Shown: in pieces, positions 49,838 through 59,800 of the stretch | How positions within the stretch are numbered: position 1 is the stretch's first letter | Layout: every line of letters begins with the position of its first letter | Assembly (NCBI GenBank): GCA_039922495.1 | Contig: JBDTEO010000015.1 | Span: 43,076 to 107,075 of the forward strand | Length of the DNA stretch: 64,000 bases | Direction: 5' to 3' | Origin: JALYYC01 sp039922495 | GTDB taxonomy: Bacteria > Chloroflexota > Dormibacteria > CF-121 | Notes under the pieces: generated by a model | The model's database searches: none | Told to the model about the DNA's origin: nothing | What the model saw: only the letters and a program-made list of their open reading frames with translations | Made by a program: the position numbers and the translations under genes

Positions 49838-50260
49838 CTAGCGGCTCTCCGCCGGGGTTGCTTCTCCGAAACTGCTCGGTCGTGTCCAGGCCATGGCGAA
49901 GCAGGTTGGGACGGGCTTGATGGGCCCGCGTGCGCGGTAGGTGCTGGGCGCCTGACCCACGACCTCGTGGAAAATGCGGCTGAACGTCCCGAGGCTGCTG
50001 AAGCCGACATCCAGGCAGACGTCGGTGATGCTGCGGTCCGTCGCGCGAAGCAGGTACATGGCGCGCTCGACCCGACGGCGCTGCAGGTAGCAGTGCGGCG
50101 TCTCGCCGAAGGTGGCGCGAAACGTCCGGATGAAATGGGCCTCGGACACCAGGGCGATCCGGGCCAGCGCCGGGATGTCCAGCGGTTGGGCGTAGCCCCG
50201 ATCCATGGCATCGCGGGCCCGCAGCATCCGGCGGTTGAGTTCCTCGACGGCCCGGCTCAT
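49838..50260 (-). CDS. AraC-family transcriptional regulator (HTH only)
   Basis: 140 residues: two helix-turn-helix units of the AraC C-terminal domain (DIPALARIALVSEAHFIRTF; SITDVCLDVGFSSLGTFSR) and conserved FHEVVGQAPSTYR. The N-terminal ligand-binding domain is absent, as in SoxS/MarA-sized regulators. ATG 50260 lies 2 bases after the CPBP gene stop. Regulates the adjacent VOC gene, by context. Confidence 0.88.
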   Translation of the reverse strand: MSRAVEELNRRMLRARDAMDRGYAQPLDIPALARIALVSEAHFIRTFRATFGETPHCYLQRRRVERAMYLLRATDRSITDVCLDVGFSSLGTFSRIFHEVVGQAPSTYRARGPIKPVPTCFAMAWTRPSSFGEATPAESR

Positions 50261-50262
50261 CG

Positions 50263-51006
50263 TCAGCTGTTGAGGGACAGGTAGACGAGGAGAGTGGTCA
50301 CGGCGTTGCCCGACGCATGCAACATCATCGAGTTGGTCAGGGAGCCGGTGATTTCGTACTGGATGGCGAGGATCAGCCCTAAAAAGAGGAAGACCGGGAT
50401 CAGGATGGGAATGAAGTGGAGGGAGGCGAAGATCGTGGAGCTGACGAACACAGCGAGCCAGATGGGCCAGCGACGCAGGAGATAACGATAGAGCATGCCG
50501 CGAAAGAACAGTTCCTCGCAAATGGGCGCGACCACGGCGGCCGCGAAGAGCGCAAGCAAGAGCACCGCGAAGGCGCTCGAGCGGTTGTTGAACATCTCGC
50601 GGGCGTTGCTCGGCACCGGCTTGCCCTGGTTGAGGCCGGCGGTGACGGCGGCGACGATCAGCCCGGTGCCGACGAACCAGAGCAGTAGCAAGCCGGCTAC
50701 CAGTCCGAAGTCGGATCCACCGGGTCGGCGCAGTCCGAGCCAGCGGCGGGCATCAGGCAGGCGGCGGAGAAAGCGCAGCATGCCGAGAAACAGGCCGGCA
50801 TAGATGATGATGGTTGCGACCAGGAGCACCGGGACGGCATTCTTCTCGTAGCCTGGCCGGTCGAGCTTGGCGAAGATCGCGACCGCGATCAGCGCCCCAA
50901 TGACGCCCAGCAGGGCGCCACCCATGGCAACCACCAGGTCGACAAAGCGGACGTCGACCCGGGTCGTCGGCTCGGGGGCAAGCGGCGTCGGTATCACCTG
51001 GGCCAT
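50263..51006 (-). CDS. CPBP-family intramembrane metalloprotease
   Basis: 247 residues from ATG 51006, about eight helices. Catalytic signature: CEELFFRGMLYRYL (Glu-Glu..Arg), FASLHFIP (His) and SMMLHASGN (second His). A longer in-frame start at 51129 only adds a polar stretch without conservation features. Second CPBP protease of the window (other at 21229). Coupled closely to the AraC regulator. Confidence 0.87.
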   Translation of the reverse strand: MAQVIPTPLAPEPTTRVDVRFVDLVVAMGGALLGVIGALIAVAIFAKLDRPGYEKNAVPVLLVATIIIYAGLFLGMLRFLRRLPDARRWLGLRRPGGSDFGLVAGLLLLWFVGTGLIVAAVTAGLNQGKPVPSNAREMFNNRSSAFAVLLLALFAAAVVAPICEELFFRGMLYRYLLRRWPIWLAVFVSSTIFASLHFIPILIPVFLFLGLILAIQYEITGSLTNSMMLHASGNAVTTLLVYLSLNS

Positions 51007-51324
51007 TCGAGCGTAACGCCTCGAATCGGCCCAGCTTGCCCGGTCAGGCGGCGGGTCGCGTCGTGAGTGGGCGGCGAACTTGACGACGGTGGCGAAAATC
51101 TCCGAGCGGAGTTGGTTGTTGACGGGCACGCCGCTTCCCCAGCTGAGGACGACCGTACTCGGGGAAAGCGTCGAGATGCCGAACGTGTCCCCCGGCCAGA
51201 CCGAGCTGTCACCGAACTGGGTCGAAGCCTGGATCGGTCCGGAGCAGCGCCGGAGGCTGTCAAGGCGAAATCAGCTGCCCGACGTATGCAAAGCCATTGC
51301 GTTCGGCACCGTTATAGGGAAGCC
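51007..51324. other. 318-base gene-free stretch
   Basis: Separates the divergent CPBP protease and coiled-coil receiver genes. I see no coding frame with sensible composition, no tRNA or known riboswitch core. AGGGAAG at 51317 serves as the ribosome binding site for the downstream gene. Confidence 0.5.
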
Positions 51325-53445
51325 ATGGCTGACGAAGACGCGCGCCCGGTGTTCGGCGAGCTGCTCAAGCAGTCCCAGAGTGCCCTCGCGGGTCTCCAGG
51401 CCCTCGAAGAGCAACTGAGCACCCGACTGGCCGACCAGCACGCCCAATTGCAGGCGACCCGAGGCGAACTGGAGGAGTCCCGCCACGGGATGGTCAGCCT
51501 GCAGAGCACCAACGACCGGCTCACCGCTGAGCACGCTCGGTCCCTGGACGAGGCCGCCCACCAGCGGCAGGCCCGAGCCGATTTGGAAGCCACGCTCGGC
51601 GACGTCCGGCGCCAGCTGGGCAAGGCGCTCCACGAGCGCGATGAGCTGGCGGCTGCCGGCGACCGGGACCGCCGGGAGCTGGAGGGCAGGCTCGCGGCGC
51701 TGGAGGTATCCCTGGCGGAGCGCGTGAGCCGGACCGCGGCGCTCGAGGCGCAGCTCGACGATCTCCGGGCAGCCCAGGTTGGCTGGCAGGCTGAAAAAGA
51801 CGCGTCGAGCCAGGCGCAGGAGCAGCTCACCAGCCGGATCAGCGAGCTTGAAGCCGGGCAAGGGCAAGCGGCGGAGGAGCTCGCTCGGGCCATCCATAAC
51901 CGGGAGCAACTCCGGGCCGTCTTCGAAGACCTGAAACGAGCCCACGCTGAGCTGGTCCAGCGCAGCGGGGCGTCCTTCAAGGAAATGAGCCGGTTGCAGG
52001 ATGAGGTCCGCGCGACCGCGACAGAGCGTGACGGATTACAGGCGGATCAGTTGACCTGGGCCGCCGATCGCGAGGCGCTCATGAAGGCCGCCCGGGACCA
52101 GGCCACACGGGCCGTCGAGCTCGCGGCCCTGGCGGAGAAGGCCCGGACCGAGGCGCAGGCCAAATACGCCAGCCTGGTCGAGCGGGCGCAGGCCGCTGCC
52201 GAGGAATGGTCGACCCGTCGACAGGCTTTGACGGACGACACGCAGCGCCTGGCGCAGGAGCTGGCTGAGGCGAACCGGACGTCCCGCGCCGCCGAGGAGG
52301 CGCATCGCCGGCTCCAGGCCGAGCGGCATGCCCTGGAGGAGGCACACCGGCACGAGATCAGCACTCTCGAGGACACCCTCCGCGCGGCTCGGGATGCGAC
52401 CAGCCGTCCGTTGACCCCCGACCAGGGTCACCGGATCAACACCCGGCTGAACGCCATCGTCGGATTCGCCAGCATCCTGCTTGATTCCAAAGCCAACGCC
52501 ATTGCAGCGGGCGAGCAGGCCGATTACCTCCAGCTGATCAGCAGCAACAGCCGCGGTCTGGCCGAGGAGCTCAACCTGGTCTCGGTTGCGGGTGCCGCCG
52601 AGGTCGACCGAACCGTGGCGGGGGGTGGCCTGCCGGTCGCGACCCTCGGCGGGCGCGTCCAACCCCCGACGGTCCTCGTGGCTGACCCGGATCCGGCCAT
52701 CCGCGAGCGCCTGCTGTCGTTCTTGAGCAGGGCTGGCTACGAGGTCGTCTTCGTCACGACGAAGGAGGAGGCGGTCAAGGCCGCCGCCAGCCAGGCCCCG
52801 CTCCTGATCCTCATCGACGGCGGGCTCCCACCCGGGGGGGCCGGCCCACTGGTTGCCGAGCTCAAACGTGATCCGCGCACCGCCGAGATTCCGCTCGTCG
52901 TGATCACCGGCAATCTGGCGGAGCGATCAGGGTTGGACTTCGGACAGGTGGATGTACTCAGCAAACCGATCGACCGGCATCAGCTCTTGCAGCTGATGAT
53001 CAACTACGACTTGCAGGCGGATGCGAAACGGAGGCGGAAGCTGCCGGCCACCGTACTCCTGATCGACGATGATCCCCTCAGCCTGCGTCTGATCAAGGCG
53101 GTGCTCACTCCGCTCCATATCGAGGTCATGACGGCGGACGGCGGCAAGGCCGGGATTGAGCTGGCGTGGAAGGGCCGACCGGAATTGATCATCTGCGACC
53201 TGCTGATGCCCGGGGTCGACGGCTTTGAGGTCATTGCCGCCTTGCGCGCCGAGGAGCAAACGAGCAAGATCCCGATCCTCGTCTATACCGGCAAGAGCAT
53301 CACCGCCGAAGACCAGCAGCGCTTGCACGGTTTGGTGCCGTCCATCATCCGCAAGGGCGATTTCAACCAGGAGCGGTTTCTCGAGCAGCTCCTCAAACGG
53401 GGCGAGCGTCGCCATCCTGGCGCGACGCCGCCACTCGCGGCGTAG
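51325..53445 (+). CDS. Coiled-coil / H-box / double-receiver signalling protein without kinase ATPase
   Basis: 706 residues. Residues 1 to about 360 are a continuous coiled coil (Leu/Ala/Glu/Arg heptads). His369 sits in GHRINTRLNAIVGFASILL, an H-box of HisKA type. The HATPase domain that should follow is absent. REC1 follows (VLVADPDPAIRERLL, acceptor Asp498 in ILIDGGLPP) and then REC2 (VLLIDDDPLSLRLIKAVL, Asp625 in ICDLLMPGVDGFEV, Thr in LVYTGKS). Looks like a phosphorelay hub fed by another kinase rather than a kinase itself. Soluble. Start has AGGGAAG 5 bases ahead. Confidence 0.82.
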   Translation: MADEDARPVFGELLKQSQSALAGLQALEEQLSTRLADQHAQLQATRGELEESRHGMVSLQSTNDRLTAEHARSLDEAAHQRQARADLEATLGDVRRQLGKALHERDELAAAGDRDRRELEGRLAALEVSLAERVSRTAALEAQLDDLRAAQVGWQAEKDASSQAQEQLTSRISELEAGQGQAAEELARAIHNREQLRAVFEDLKRAHAELVQRSGASFKEMSRLQDEVRATATERDGLQADQLTWAADREALMKAARDQATRAVELAALAEKARTEAQAKYASLVERAQAAAEEWSTRRQALTDDTQRLAQELAEANRTSRAAEEAHRRLQAERHALEEAHRHEISTLEDTLRAARDATSRPLTPDQGHRINTRLNAIVGFASILLDSKANAIAAGEQADYLQLISSNSRGLAEELNLVSVAGAAEVDRTVAGGGLPVATLGGRVQPPTVLVADPDPAIRERLLSFLSRAGYEVVFVTTKEEAVKAAASQAPLLILIDGGLPPGGAGPLVAELKRDPRTAEIPLVVITGNLAERSGLDFGQVDVLSKPIDRHQLLQLMINYDLQADAKRRRKLPATVLLIDDDPLSLRLIKAVLTPLHIEVMTADGGKAGIELAWKGRPELIICDLLMPGVDGFEVIAALRAEEQTSKIPILVYTGKSITAEDQQRLHGLVPSIIRKGDFNQERFLEQLLKRGERRHPGATPPLAA

Positions 53446-53458
53446 CGAGGCACTCCCG

Positions 53459-53590
53459 TTAGGGCGTAAAGGGCGAGCTCGGCTGGTACGCCGATGGCGT
53501 CAGGCCGGGGATCGGCACGCCAAGCACGAAGGCGACGAAGGCTACGATCCCCGTAAGGATCAAGAAGAAAAATAGCATCCAGCGGAACAT
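53459..53590 (-). CDS. 43-residue single-span membrane peptide
   Basis: ATG 53590 with a strong GAGGAGGCGAGG upstream. Sequence: hydrophobic FRWMLFFFLILTGIVAFVAF, then VLGVPIPGLTPSAYQP and a short polar end. One membrane span, C-terminus outside or inside not decided. Composition and Shine-Dalgarno strength support a real small gene between two convergent neighbours. Family not recognised. Confidence 0.6.
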   Translation of the reverse strand: MFRWMLFFFLILTGIVAFVAFVLGVPIPGLTPSAYQPSSPFTP

Positions 53591-53627
53591 CGTCCTCGCC
53601 TCCTCGCGAGAACAACGGCCGTGTCGG

Positions 53628-54551
53628 TTAAACCTTCAGCTTGGCGGGCCGTTCGGCCGGTCGCGGCAAGGCCGCTCGGGCGCTGGCGGCGATGGCCGCG
53701 ACGTGCGCCGGCGACGTCCCGCAACACCCGCCCACGATGCGCGCGCCCAACCCGATGAATCGCCGAGCGTACTCAGCCATGGTGCCGGGGCCGGTGTCGT
53801 AGCGAGCCACATCACCGTCCATCCGCGGCAGCCCCGCGTTCGGCTTGACCCACAGCGGGATGCCGGCCCTCATCCCGGCGATCTCGGTGACCACCGCCTC
53901 CATCGCGTCGAGGGACTTGCCGCAATTCGCCCCGATGGCGGCAACGCCGAGTGGCGCGATCGCCTCGACCATCTGGGTGGGACTGAGCCCCATCATCGTT
54001 CGCGTCCCCTGGTCGAAGCTGAAGGAGGCGACCAGCGGCAAGCCGGTCGCTTGGCGCACCCCCTCGATCGCGGCCAGGGCTTCGTCGAGGGCAAAGAACG
54101 TTTCGAGCACAACCAGATCCACCCCGCCGGCAGCCAGGGCGGCGGCCTGCTCGGCAAAGGTCTGGACGGCCGCGGCCCGCGTCAGCTCGCCGTAGGGCTC
54201 CATCAGCAGTCCGCTGGGTCCGATCGAGCCCGCTACCAGGACGCTGTCCTTGAAGGAGGCCGCTTCCCGGGCGAGTTCGGCGGCGCGGCGGTTGAGCTCG
54301 CTCGCCCGACCGGCGTACCTCGACTCCCGCATCCGGATCGGCGTCCCGCCGAAGGTGTCGGTCAGGATGATGTCCGACCCGGCGGTGATGAACGCTCGGT
54401 GAAGTTCGAGGACCTTGTCCGGCCGGTCGTAGACCCACTCCTCGGGGGCCACGCCGATCTCGCTCCCCATCTCCTGGTAGCCGGTCCCGGTCGCGCCGTC
54501 GGCAACCAGGACGCCGCCGCTCTGGAGCCGCTTCTGGAATCGGTCAGTCAA
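53628..54551 (-). CDS. Homocysteine/betaine S-methyltransferase-family protein
   Basis: 307 residues, the Zn-dependent barrel of MetH N-terminal/BHMT/MmuM enzymes. VLVADGATGTGYQEMG, ILTDTFGGTPIRM, SIGPSGLLMEPYG, GANCGKSLDAM (first Zn Cys) and GGCCGTSPAHVAAI (Cys pair) are all present. Transfers a methyl group to homocysteine from an S- or N-methyl donor; no cobalamin domain. Divergent from the HD-GYP gene. Confidence 0.92.
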   Translation of the reverse strand: MTDRFQKRLQSGGVLVADGATGTGYQEMGSEIGVAPEEWVYDRPDKVLELHRAFITAGSDIILTDTFGGTPIRMRESRYAGRASELNRRAAELAREAASFKDSVLVAGSIGPSGLLMEPYGELTRAAAVQTFAEQAAALAAGGVDLVVLETFFALDEALAAIEGVRQATGLPLVASFSFDQGTRTMMGLSPTQMVEAIAPLGVAAIGANCGKSLDAMEAVVTEIAGMRAGIPLWVKPNAGLPRMDGDVARYDTGPGTMAEYARRFIGLGARIVGGCCGTSPAHVAAIAASARAALPRPAERPAKLKV

Positions 54552-54609
54552 CTCCGTCGCCCCACCTGGTGCAGTCTAACGGGCGTATTGACGTTGTATT
54601 CACGAAATC

Positions 54610-56736
54610 GTGGTGGAAAAGGAACGGATCCCGGCCGACTTCCATCAGGCGATGTTCCGCATCGCGGCCATCGCCTTTGTCACGTCCGCCACGGTCAACG
54701 TCGCCAGCAGCTTCGTCGGGAAGCCCCATTTTGACTTCCGGGCGATCTTCATCATCGGGATCCTGTCCTACGCGGGCGCGGCGGTCAGCTGGTTCTTTCC
54801 CTGGCACCGACTGCCGGTGCAGCGGTTCCTTGTCGTGATCGTGGCCCCGGGCCTCGTCCTGCTCGGGTTCATGCTGATGCTCACCGGGGGAATCCACTCG
54901 CACATCCTGCCGGTGTTCGTGGCTCCGGCGGTCTTCATGGCCGCCGCCTATGGGTTTCGCAGCGGCGCGATCATCGCCCTGATGACGGCGGCGACTGCGA
55001 CGCTGCCGCTGCTCGTCCAGGGTTGGGACACCTACTATGCGCGCACCCTGATCGTGCTGGCGGTTGGCACCATGCTGTGCGCCTATATCCCGGCGCGGGT
55101 TCGGCGAGCCTTGCTCGCGGAATCCGAGAACCGGCAGCGGCAACAAGAGGAGAGCTACGTCGCCACCATCGGCGCTCTGGCGGCGGCGCTCGACGCCAAG
55201 GATCGCTACACGGAAGAGCACTCGCGCGAGACGGCCGCCTTTGCCGTCAGCGTCGGCAAGCGTCTCGGCCTTTCGGCGGAACAGCGCCGCCTCCTCGAGT
55301 ACGGGGCGCTGCTGCACGATATCGGCAAGATCGGCATTCCGAGCTACATCCTGCACAAGCCTGATGCGCTGACGGCCGAAGAGTTCACCGTCATGAAGGA
55401 GCACCCGGTCATCGGTGAGCGGATCCTGGCCTCCGTGCCGTTTCTGGCGCCACTTGGGCCTATCGTCCGGGCCGAGCATGAACGCTGGGATGGCGCCGGC
55501 TATCCCGACGGTCTGAAAGGCGAAGAAATCCCGATCGAGGCCCGGATCATTCACGCCTGTGATGCCTTCCACGCAATGGCCTCCCACCGCTCGTATCGGG
55601 TGGCGCTCACGCCGCAAGCCATTCTGAAAGAGTTTCAGGATGGGGCGGGAACCCAATTCGATCCGCGGGTCGTCGAGGTGCTCCTGCGCGTCATCGAGGA
55701 AGAGAAGCCGAAGGTGACGGCCATCGCGCAAACATCCGGGACGCCCGCGCCGGCGGCGCCGCTGTCGGGACCCCGCTCCTGGGCGCAGCACCTGCAGACC
55801 ATCGAGGCGCTTGGTCAGCAGCTTGCGCGCGCCAGCAGCGTCGAGGACATCTGCAGTCGGATGGGGGAGACGATCGTGACACTGCTGCCCCACGACCATA
55901 TCCGGATCCTCCTCGTCGACCAGGACCGCGCGCGACTCGACGTCGTGTATCTGAGCGGCAGTGACCACGCCGAGTACAAAGAGGTGACCCGCACCAACGC
56001 CGCGGTCGACATCGGCGAAGGGATCACCGGCTGGGTCGCGGAAACGAAACGCGGAGCCGTGCTTGGCGATGCTGAGCGTCACCCCAAGGCCGCCCATGTG
56101 GCGGGCACCGCCATCATCGAGGAATCGATGCTGGTCGTCCCGGTCGTCTTTCAGGACGAGGTCCTCGCGGTGATCGCCGTCATGAAGCTCGGGTTGAATC
56201 AGTACTCGCTCGATCAACTGCGGCTGCTGACGATTCTTGGCAACCAGGCGGCGGTCTCGATGGCGAACGCCCGCCTCATCGACCGGCTGGCGGCCTCGGC
56301 TCGGATCGATACGTTGACCGGGTTGCTCAACCGTCCCGCCTTTGAAGAAGCACTCAACACGCAGCTCGTCCGGCCCCAGTCCTGGGGATCATTGTTGATC
56401 CTCGATGTCGACAATTTGCGCGAAGTAAACCGTGCCTACGGCTATCGGGCGGGCGACGCGGTGTTGAAGAAGATCGCCCGCGCCGTGAGTCACAACCTTC
56501 CCCCCGGCAACCCGGCCGCCCGCTGGATGGGCGACGATTTCGTCATCCTGGCGTTGGAAACGGATCGTGCCCAGGCCGGCGAGCTCGCCAAGCAGATCGA
56601 GGCCGGATTGCAATCAGATCGGATCTCGATTCGCTGGGGCCTTGCCGAGTATCGCGGGGACGGCCTGACGGCGCAGGACCTGCTCGGCCGCGCCATTCGA
56701 TCGTTGACCCACGGCGCCGCCGACGTCGCTGCCTGA
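54610..56736 (+). CDS. Membrane HD-GYP phosphodiesterase with GAF and degenerate GGDEF domain
   Basis: 708 residues. Five or six N-terminal helices (to about residue 170) form a membrane sensor. HD-GYP domain about 185-375 with LLHDIGKIGIP (His236, Asp237), HPVIGERIL, RAEHERWDGAGYPDGL and GTQFDP; this breaks down cyclic di-GMP. GAF domain about 400-550 (GEGITGWVAETKRGAVLGD). C-terminal GGDEF-like domain has RWMGDDFVIL instead of RxGGDEF, so cyclase activity is doubtful and nucleotide sensing more likely. TTG/GTG-rich upstream region; start GTG 54610. Confidence 0.9.
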   Translation: MVEKERIPADFHQAMFRIAAIAFVTSATVNVASSFVGKPHFDFRAIFIIGILSYAGAAVSWFFPWHRLPVQRFLVVIVAPGLVLLGFMLMLTGGIHSHILPVFVAPAVFMAAAYGFRSGAIIALMTAATATLPLLVQGWDTYYARTLIVLAVGTMLCAYIPARVRRALLAESENRQRQQEESYVATIGALAAALDAKDRYTEEHSRETAAFAVSVGKRLGLSAEQRRLLEYGALLHDIGKIGIPSYILHKPDALTAEEFTVMKEHPVIGERILASVPFLAPLGPIVRAEHERWDGAGYPDGLKGEEIPIEARIIHACDAFHAMASHRSYRVALTPQAILKEFQDGAGTQFDPRVVEVLLRVIEEEKPKVTAIAQTSGTPAPAAPLSGPRSWAQHLQTIEALGQQLARASSVEDICSRMGETIVTLLPHDHIRILLVDQDRARLDVVYLSGSDHAEYKEVTRTNAAVDIGEGITGWVAETKRGAVLGDAERHPKAAHVAGTAIIEESMLVVPVVFQDEVLAVIAVMKLGLNQYSLDQLRLLTILGNQAAVSMANARLIDRLAASARIDTLTGLLNRPAFEEALNTQLVRPQSWGSLLILDVDNLREVNRAYGYRAGDAVLKKIARAVSHNLPPGNPAARWMGDDFVILALETDRAQAGELAKQIEAGLQSDRISIRWGLAEYRGDGLTAQDLLGRAIRSLTHGAADVAA

Positions 56737-56796
56737 CGGTTGGGGCAGGGACAGGCGCCCAAACGGGCAGGAAGCTTCGAGTTTGGCGCCATTTCC

Positions 56797-56825
56797 TTGA
56801 CGGTCGAAAACCCCTCGCCTAATGT
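56797..56825 (+). promoter_or_regulatory. Strong sigma-70-type promoter of the giant surface protein gene
   Basis: TTGACG (56797-56802), spacer of exactly 17 bases, TAATGT (56820-56825). Predicted transcript start near 56832 gives a leader of about 56 bases before TTG 56888. The best-scoring promoter by eye in the window. Confidence 0.7.
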
Positions 56826-56887
56826 CCACACTCGCCATCAATGGATTTGGATTGCCTGCGGGCGCATAAACCCGTCTCGAGGAAGGA

Positions 56888-59800
56888 TTGACTTTCACGC
56901 GCCTCCGCCCGCCTCCGTGGCCGGTCTGTCGCGGCGTCCTCTCGAGAAACGCCTGGAAAGTCGGCCTGGGCTTCGCCGCCGCGATCCTGGTGATCAGCCG
57001 CGGGGCCACGGAAGCCCCAGGCCAGCCCTACCTGGGCGGCCGCCTGGCAGCGGCCCAGAGCGTCCCGTGCGGCCTCCTGCCGGCAGGCACGGTCATCTGG
57101 AGTGCCGGGACCTACAACCTGCCGATCAATCCGGGTAACGACCCGTTTCCCGATCCCCAGAAGCCGCCACCCTGCCAGGACGGCGTGGTAGTTGGTCCGG
57201 GCACGACGCTCGTGCTCGACGCCGCCGCGGGTCCGGTCCACGTGTCCTCCAGCGGATCGGCCCTGAACGTAGCCGGCGGCATTCTGGAGACCACTAACAC
57301 CGATGCCGGGACAAGCACGAACCCCTCCGTGACCTTTGAGGCGGCGGCCGACGTGGCCTCATGGGACGGGATCAATATCACGGCCAGCGGGACGAGTACG
57401 GGCAACGCCTCACTCACCCACGTCCGGATCGAGGGCGCCCTTCGCTCGATCCAGATCTCCAGCGGCGCCACCAGCTCGCCGGCGGACTCGCATTACGGCT
57501 TGACGGTCAGCGACAGTGCGATCGGGTTCTCGTACTTCGATGGCATCGATGCGACCGACACCCCGATCTCGGTGACGAGCACCAACAAGGGCATCACCGG
57601 AACCATCAACAACATCGGGTCGATCGGCATCAATGCGATCTTTGACTCGAGCGCGCCGGCGATTCCGGCGGACGCGTTGCACATCGACGGCATGACCTTC
57701 GGGAGCTCCGCCCCCTTCGGGGTCAACGCTTGCACATCCAATCAGCCCTGCTATATCGGCAACCAGGCGATTTTGGGCACGTTTGTCCCCAATGCGACCC
57801 AACGGGTCTCGATCAATAACAGCAATTTCTACCGCGCCGGAACCTACGGGGTGCAACTGGAGTCGGTCAACCGCCCGGCCCTGACCGGGAATACGTTCAT
57901 CTGCAACGGCCTGGGTGCGCCGACGACGGGCGCCACCTGCACCGGCAGCGGCCCAATTTACTCGGCCGTTTACCTAAACCAGGCGACGGCTGATCTGGCC
58001 CAGGCCCCGGTCAGCACCGGGCAGATCACGGGGAATCACGGCTACGGCAACGGCCTCGATGCCATCGCCTTCAATGGCGCCGTGGTGTCGTCAACGCTGA
58101 CCTGGCAGAACGCGACCAACGCCAGCAGCGATGCCTCCAACACCCACTTGCTCGGGTACCTGCTGAACGGGGACCTCAACCTCGCCAACGGAACCCTCTC
58201 GATTCCGGACGGGAGCGTGGTCAAGACCCTGGGCGGAACGATCAATCTGACCCATAGCAGGCTGGACGCGAGCGGGTCGAACCTCAAAACGTTCACGAGC
58301 TTGCGCGATCCGATCGGCATCGCCAGCTGTCCAACCGTCTTTGCGCCGAGTTGCGGTCCGGCGCTTCTGCCTGGCGGCGAGTGGGGCGGCATCAACCTTG
58401 CTGGCGGAAGCAACGCGGCCATTAATCACGCCAACATCTTTTATGCGACGACCGGCGTTCGCATCGCCAGTGGCGCCACCGCCACGCTTGGCTCAACGAG
58501 CTTCGGCCTGACGGTCGCCAACAGCACCATTGGGCCAACCTTCTCCGACGGCGTCTTCGCCACAAACACGCCGATCTCGGTCACGAACACAACCTTCACC
58601 TGCCCGGGTGGCCAGTGCCTGGGTGCCGCCAATGGCGACCACGGGATCAGTGCCGACTTCACCGGGAGCGGTCAGCTGGCTGGTGGGCTCCAGGTCAAGG
58701 GGAACACGATGCTCAAGGGCAGTGTCAACGAGGCGATCAAGGGCACTGGCCTGGCCGGCCAGACGGTCGATATTGAAAACAACACGGTCGGTCATGCCGG
58801 GGCAGCTGGTATCCAGCTGGCCGGAGCCGACCACCTCACCCTGACATCGAACGACATTTCGGACAGCGGCACCAGGAGCCCGAGCAATCCGGCGATCTAT
58901 CTGAACGGGGTCTCCGGCGCCGACTTCAACACCGCGATCACGGGAAATACCGGCGCCCGCAACGGCCTCGATGCCATCGCCCTTCATGGCACGACCGGGA
59001 CCGCGCTGACCTGGCGGACGATCGCCAACAGCACGAGCACCGGACCGCTCGGGTACCTCGTCGATGGACCGCTGACCGTCAATGGCGGCTTGAGCCTCAA
59101 CCAGAACGACTACGTCCCGTCGCTCGGCGCCATCACGGTGGCGGGCGGGCCGCTCACGGCGACCGGGGCGGTGGTCACCAGCCTCAAGGATTCGACGGTC
59201 AACATCCCAACCTGTGGGTCCGTCTTCGATCCGAAGGTCTCCAACGCGTGTGTACGGCCCGCGCCCGGCGACTGGGGTGGACTCACCCTTGATTCCGGAT
59301 ACGGGAACTCGATCGCCGACAGCAGTGAGATCCGCTATGCGATGACCGGGATCACGATGGGAAAGCCGGGCATTACCGCGCCGCTGCAACTCACCAACAG
59401 CAACATTCGGAACACCTCAGGCGACGCCATCACAACGCAATCGTCGCTGACGATTAGCGGCGGTTCATTTACGAACCTTGGCGGCCGCGCGATTTCGGCT
59501 GACCTCTCCGCCACCGCAGCGCCAAGCCTGTCGATCACGGGGGCGTCCATCAGCGGGACCGCAAAAGAAGGGATCCTCGGGCTCGGCCTCAACGCAAGGA
59601 CCGTCGACATCGCGACCACCTCCGTCGACCATCCCGGCGCCGTTGGCATCAAGCTCGACGCCAGCACGCTCGGCATCGACCACCTGACCTTGACCGGGAA
59701 CACGGTAACCAATACTCCAGGTGCTTTTCCGGCCATCTACCTGAACAACCTCAACCAGGCATTCGCGAGCATCAGCGGCAACAAGGGAGCCGGCAACGGG

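Noticed and set aside
54544..56217. 557-residue minus-strand frame opposite the HD-GYP gene
   Set aside because: Shadow frame; HD-GYP, GAF and GGDEF motifs are all on the plus strand.
56826..56887. c-di-GMP riboswitch in the leader of the giant protein, next to an HD-GYP gene
   Set aside because: The leader is only about 56 bases and lacks the GEMM core and tetraloop elements.
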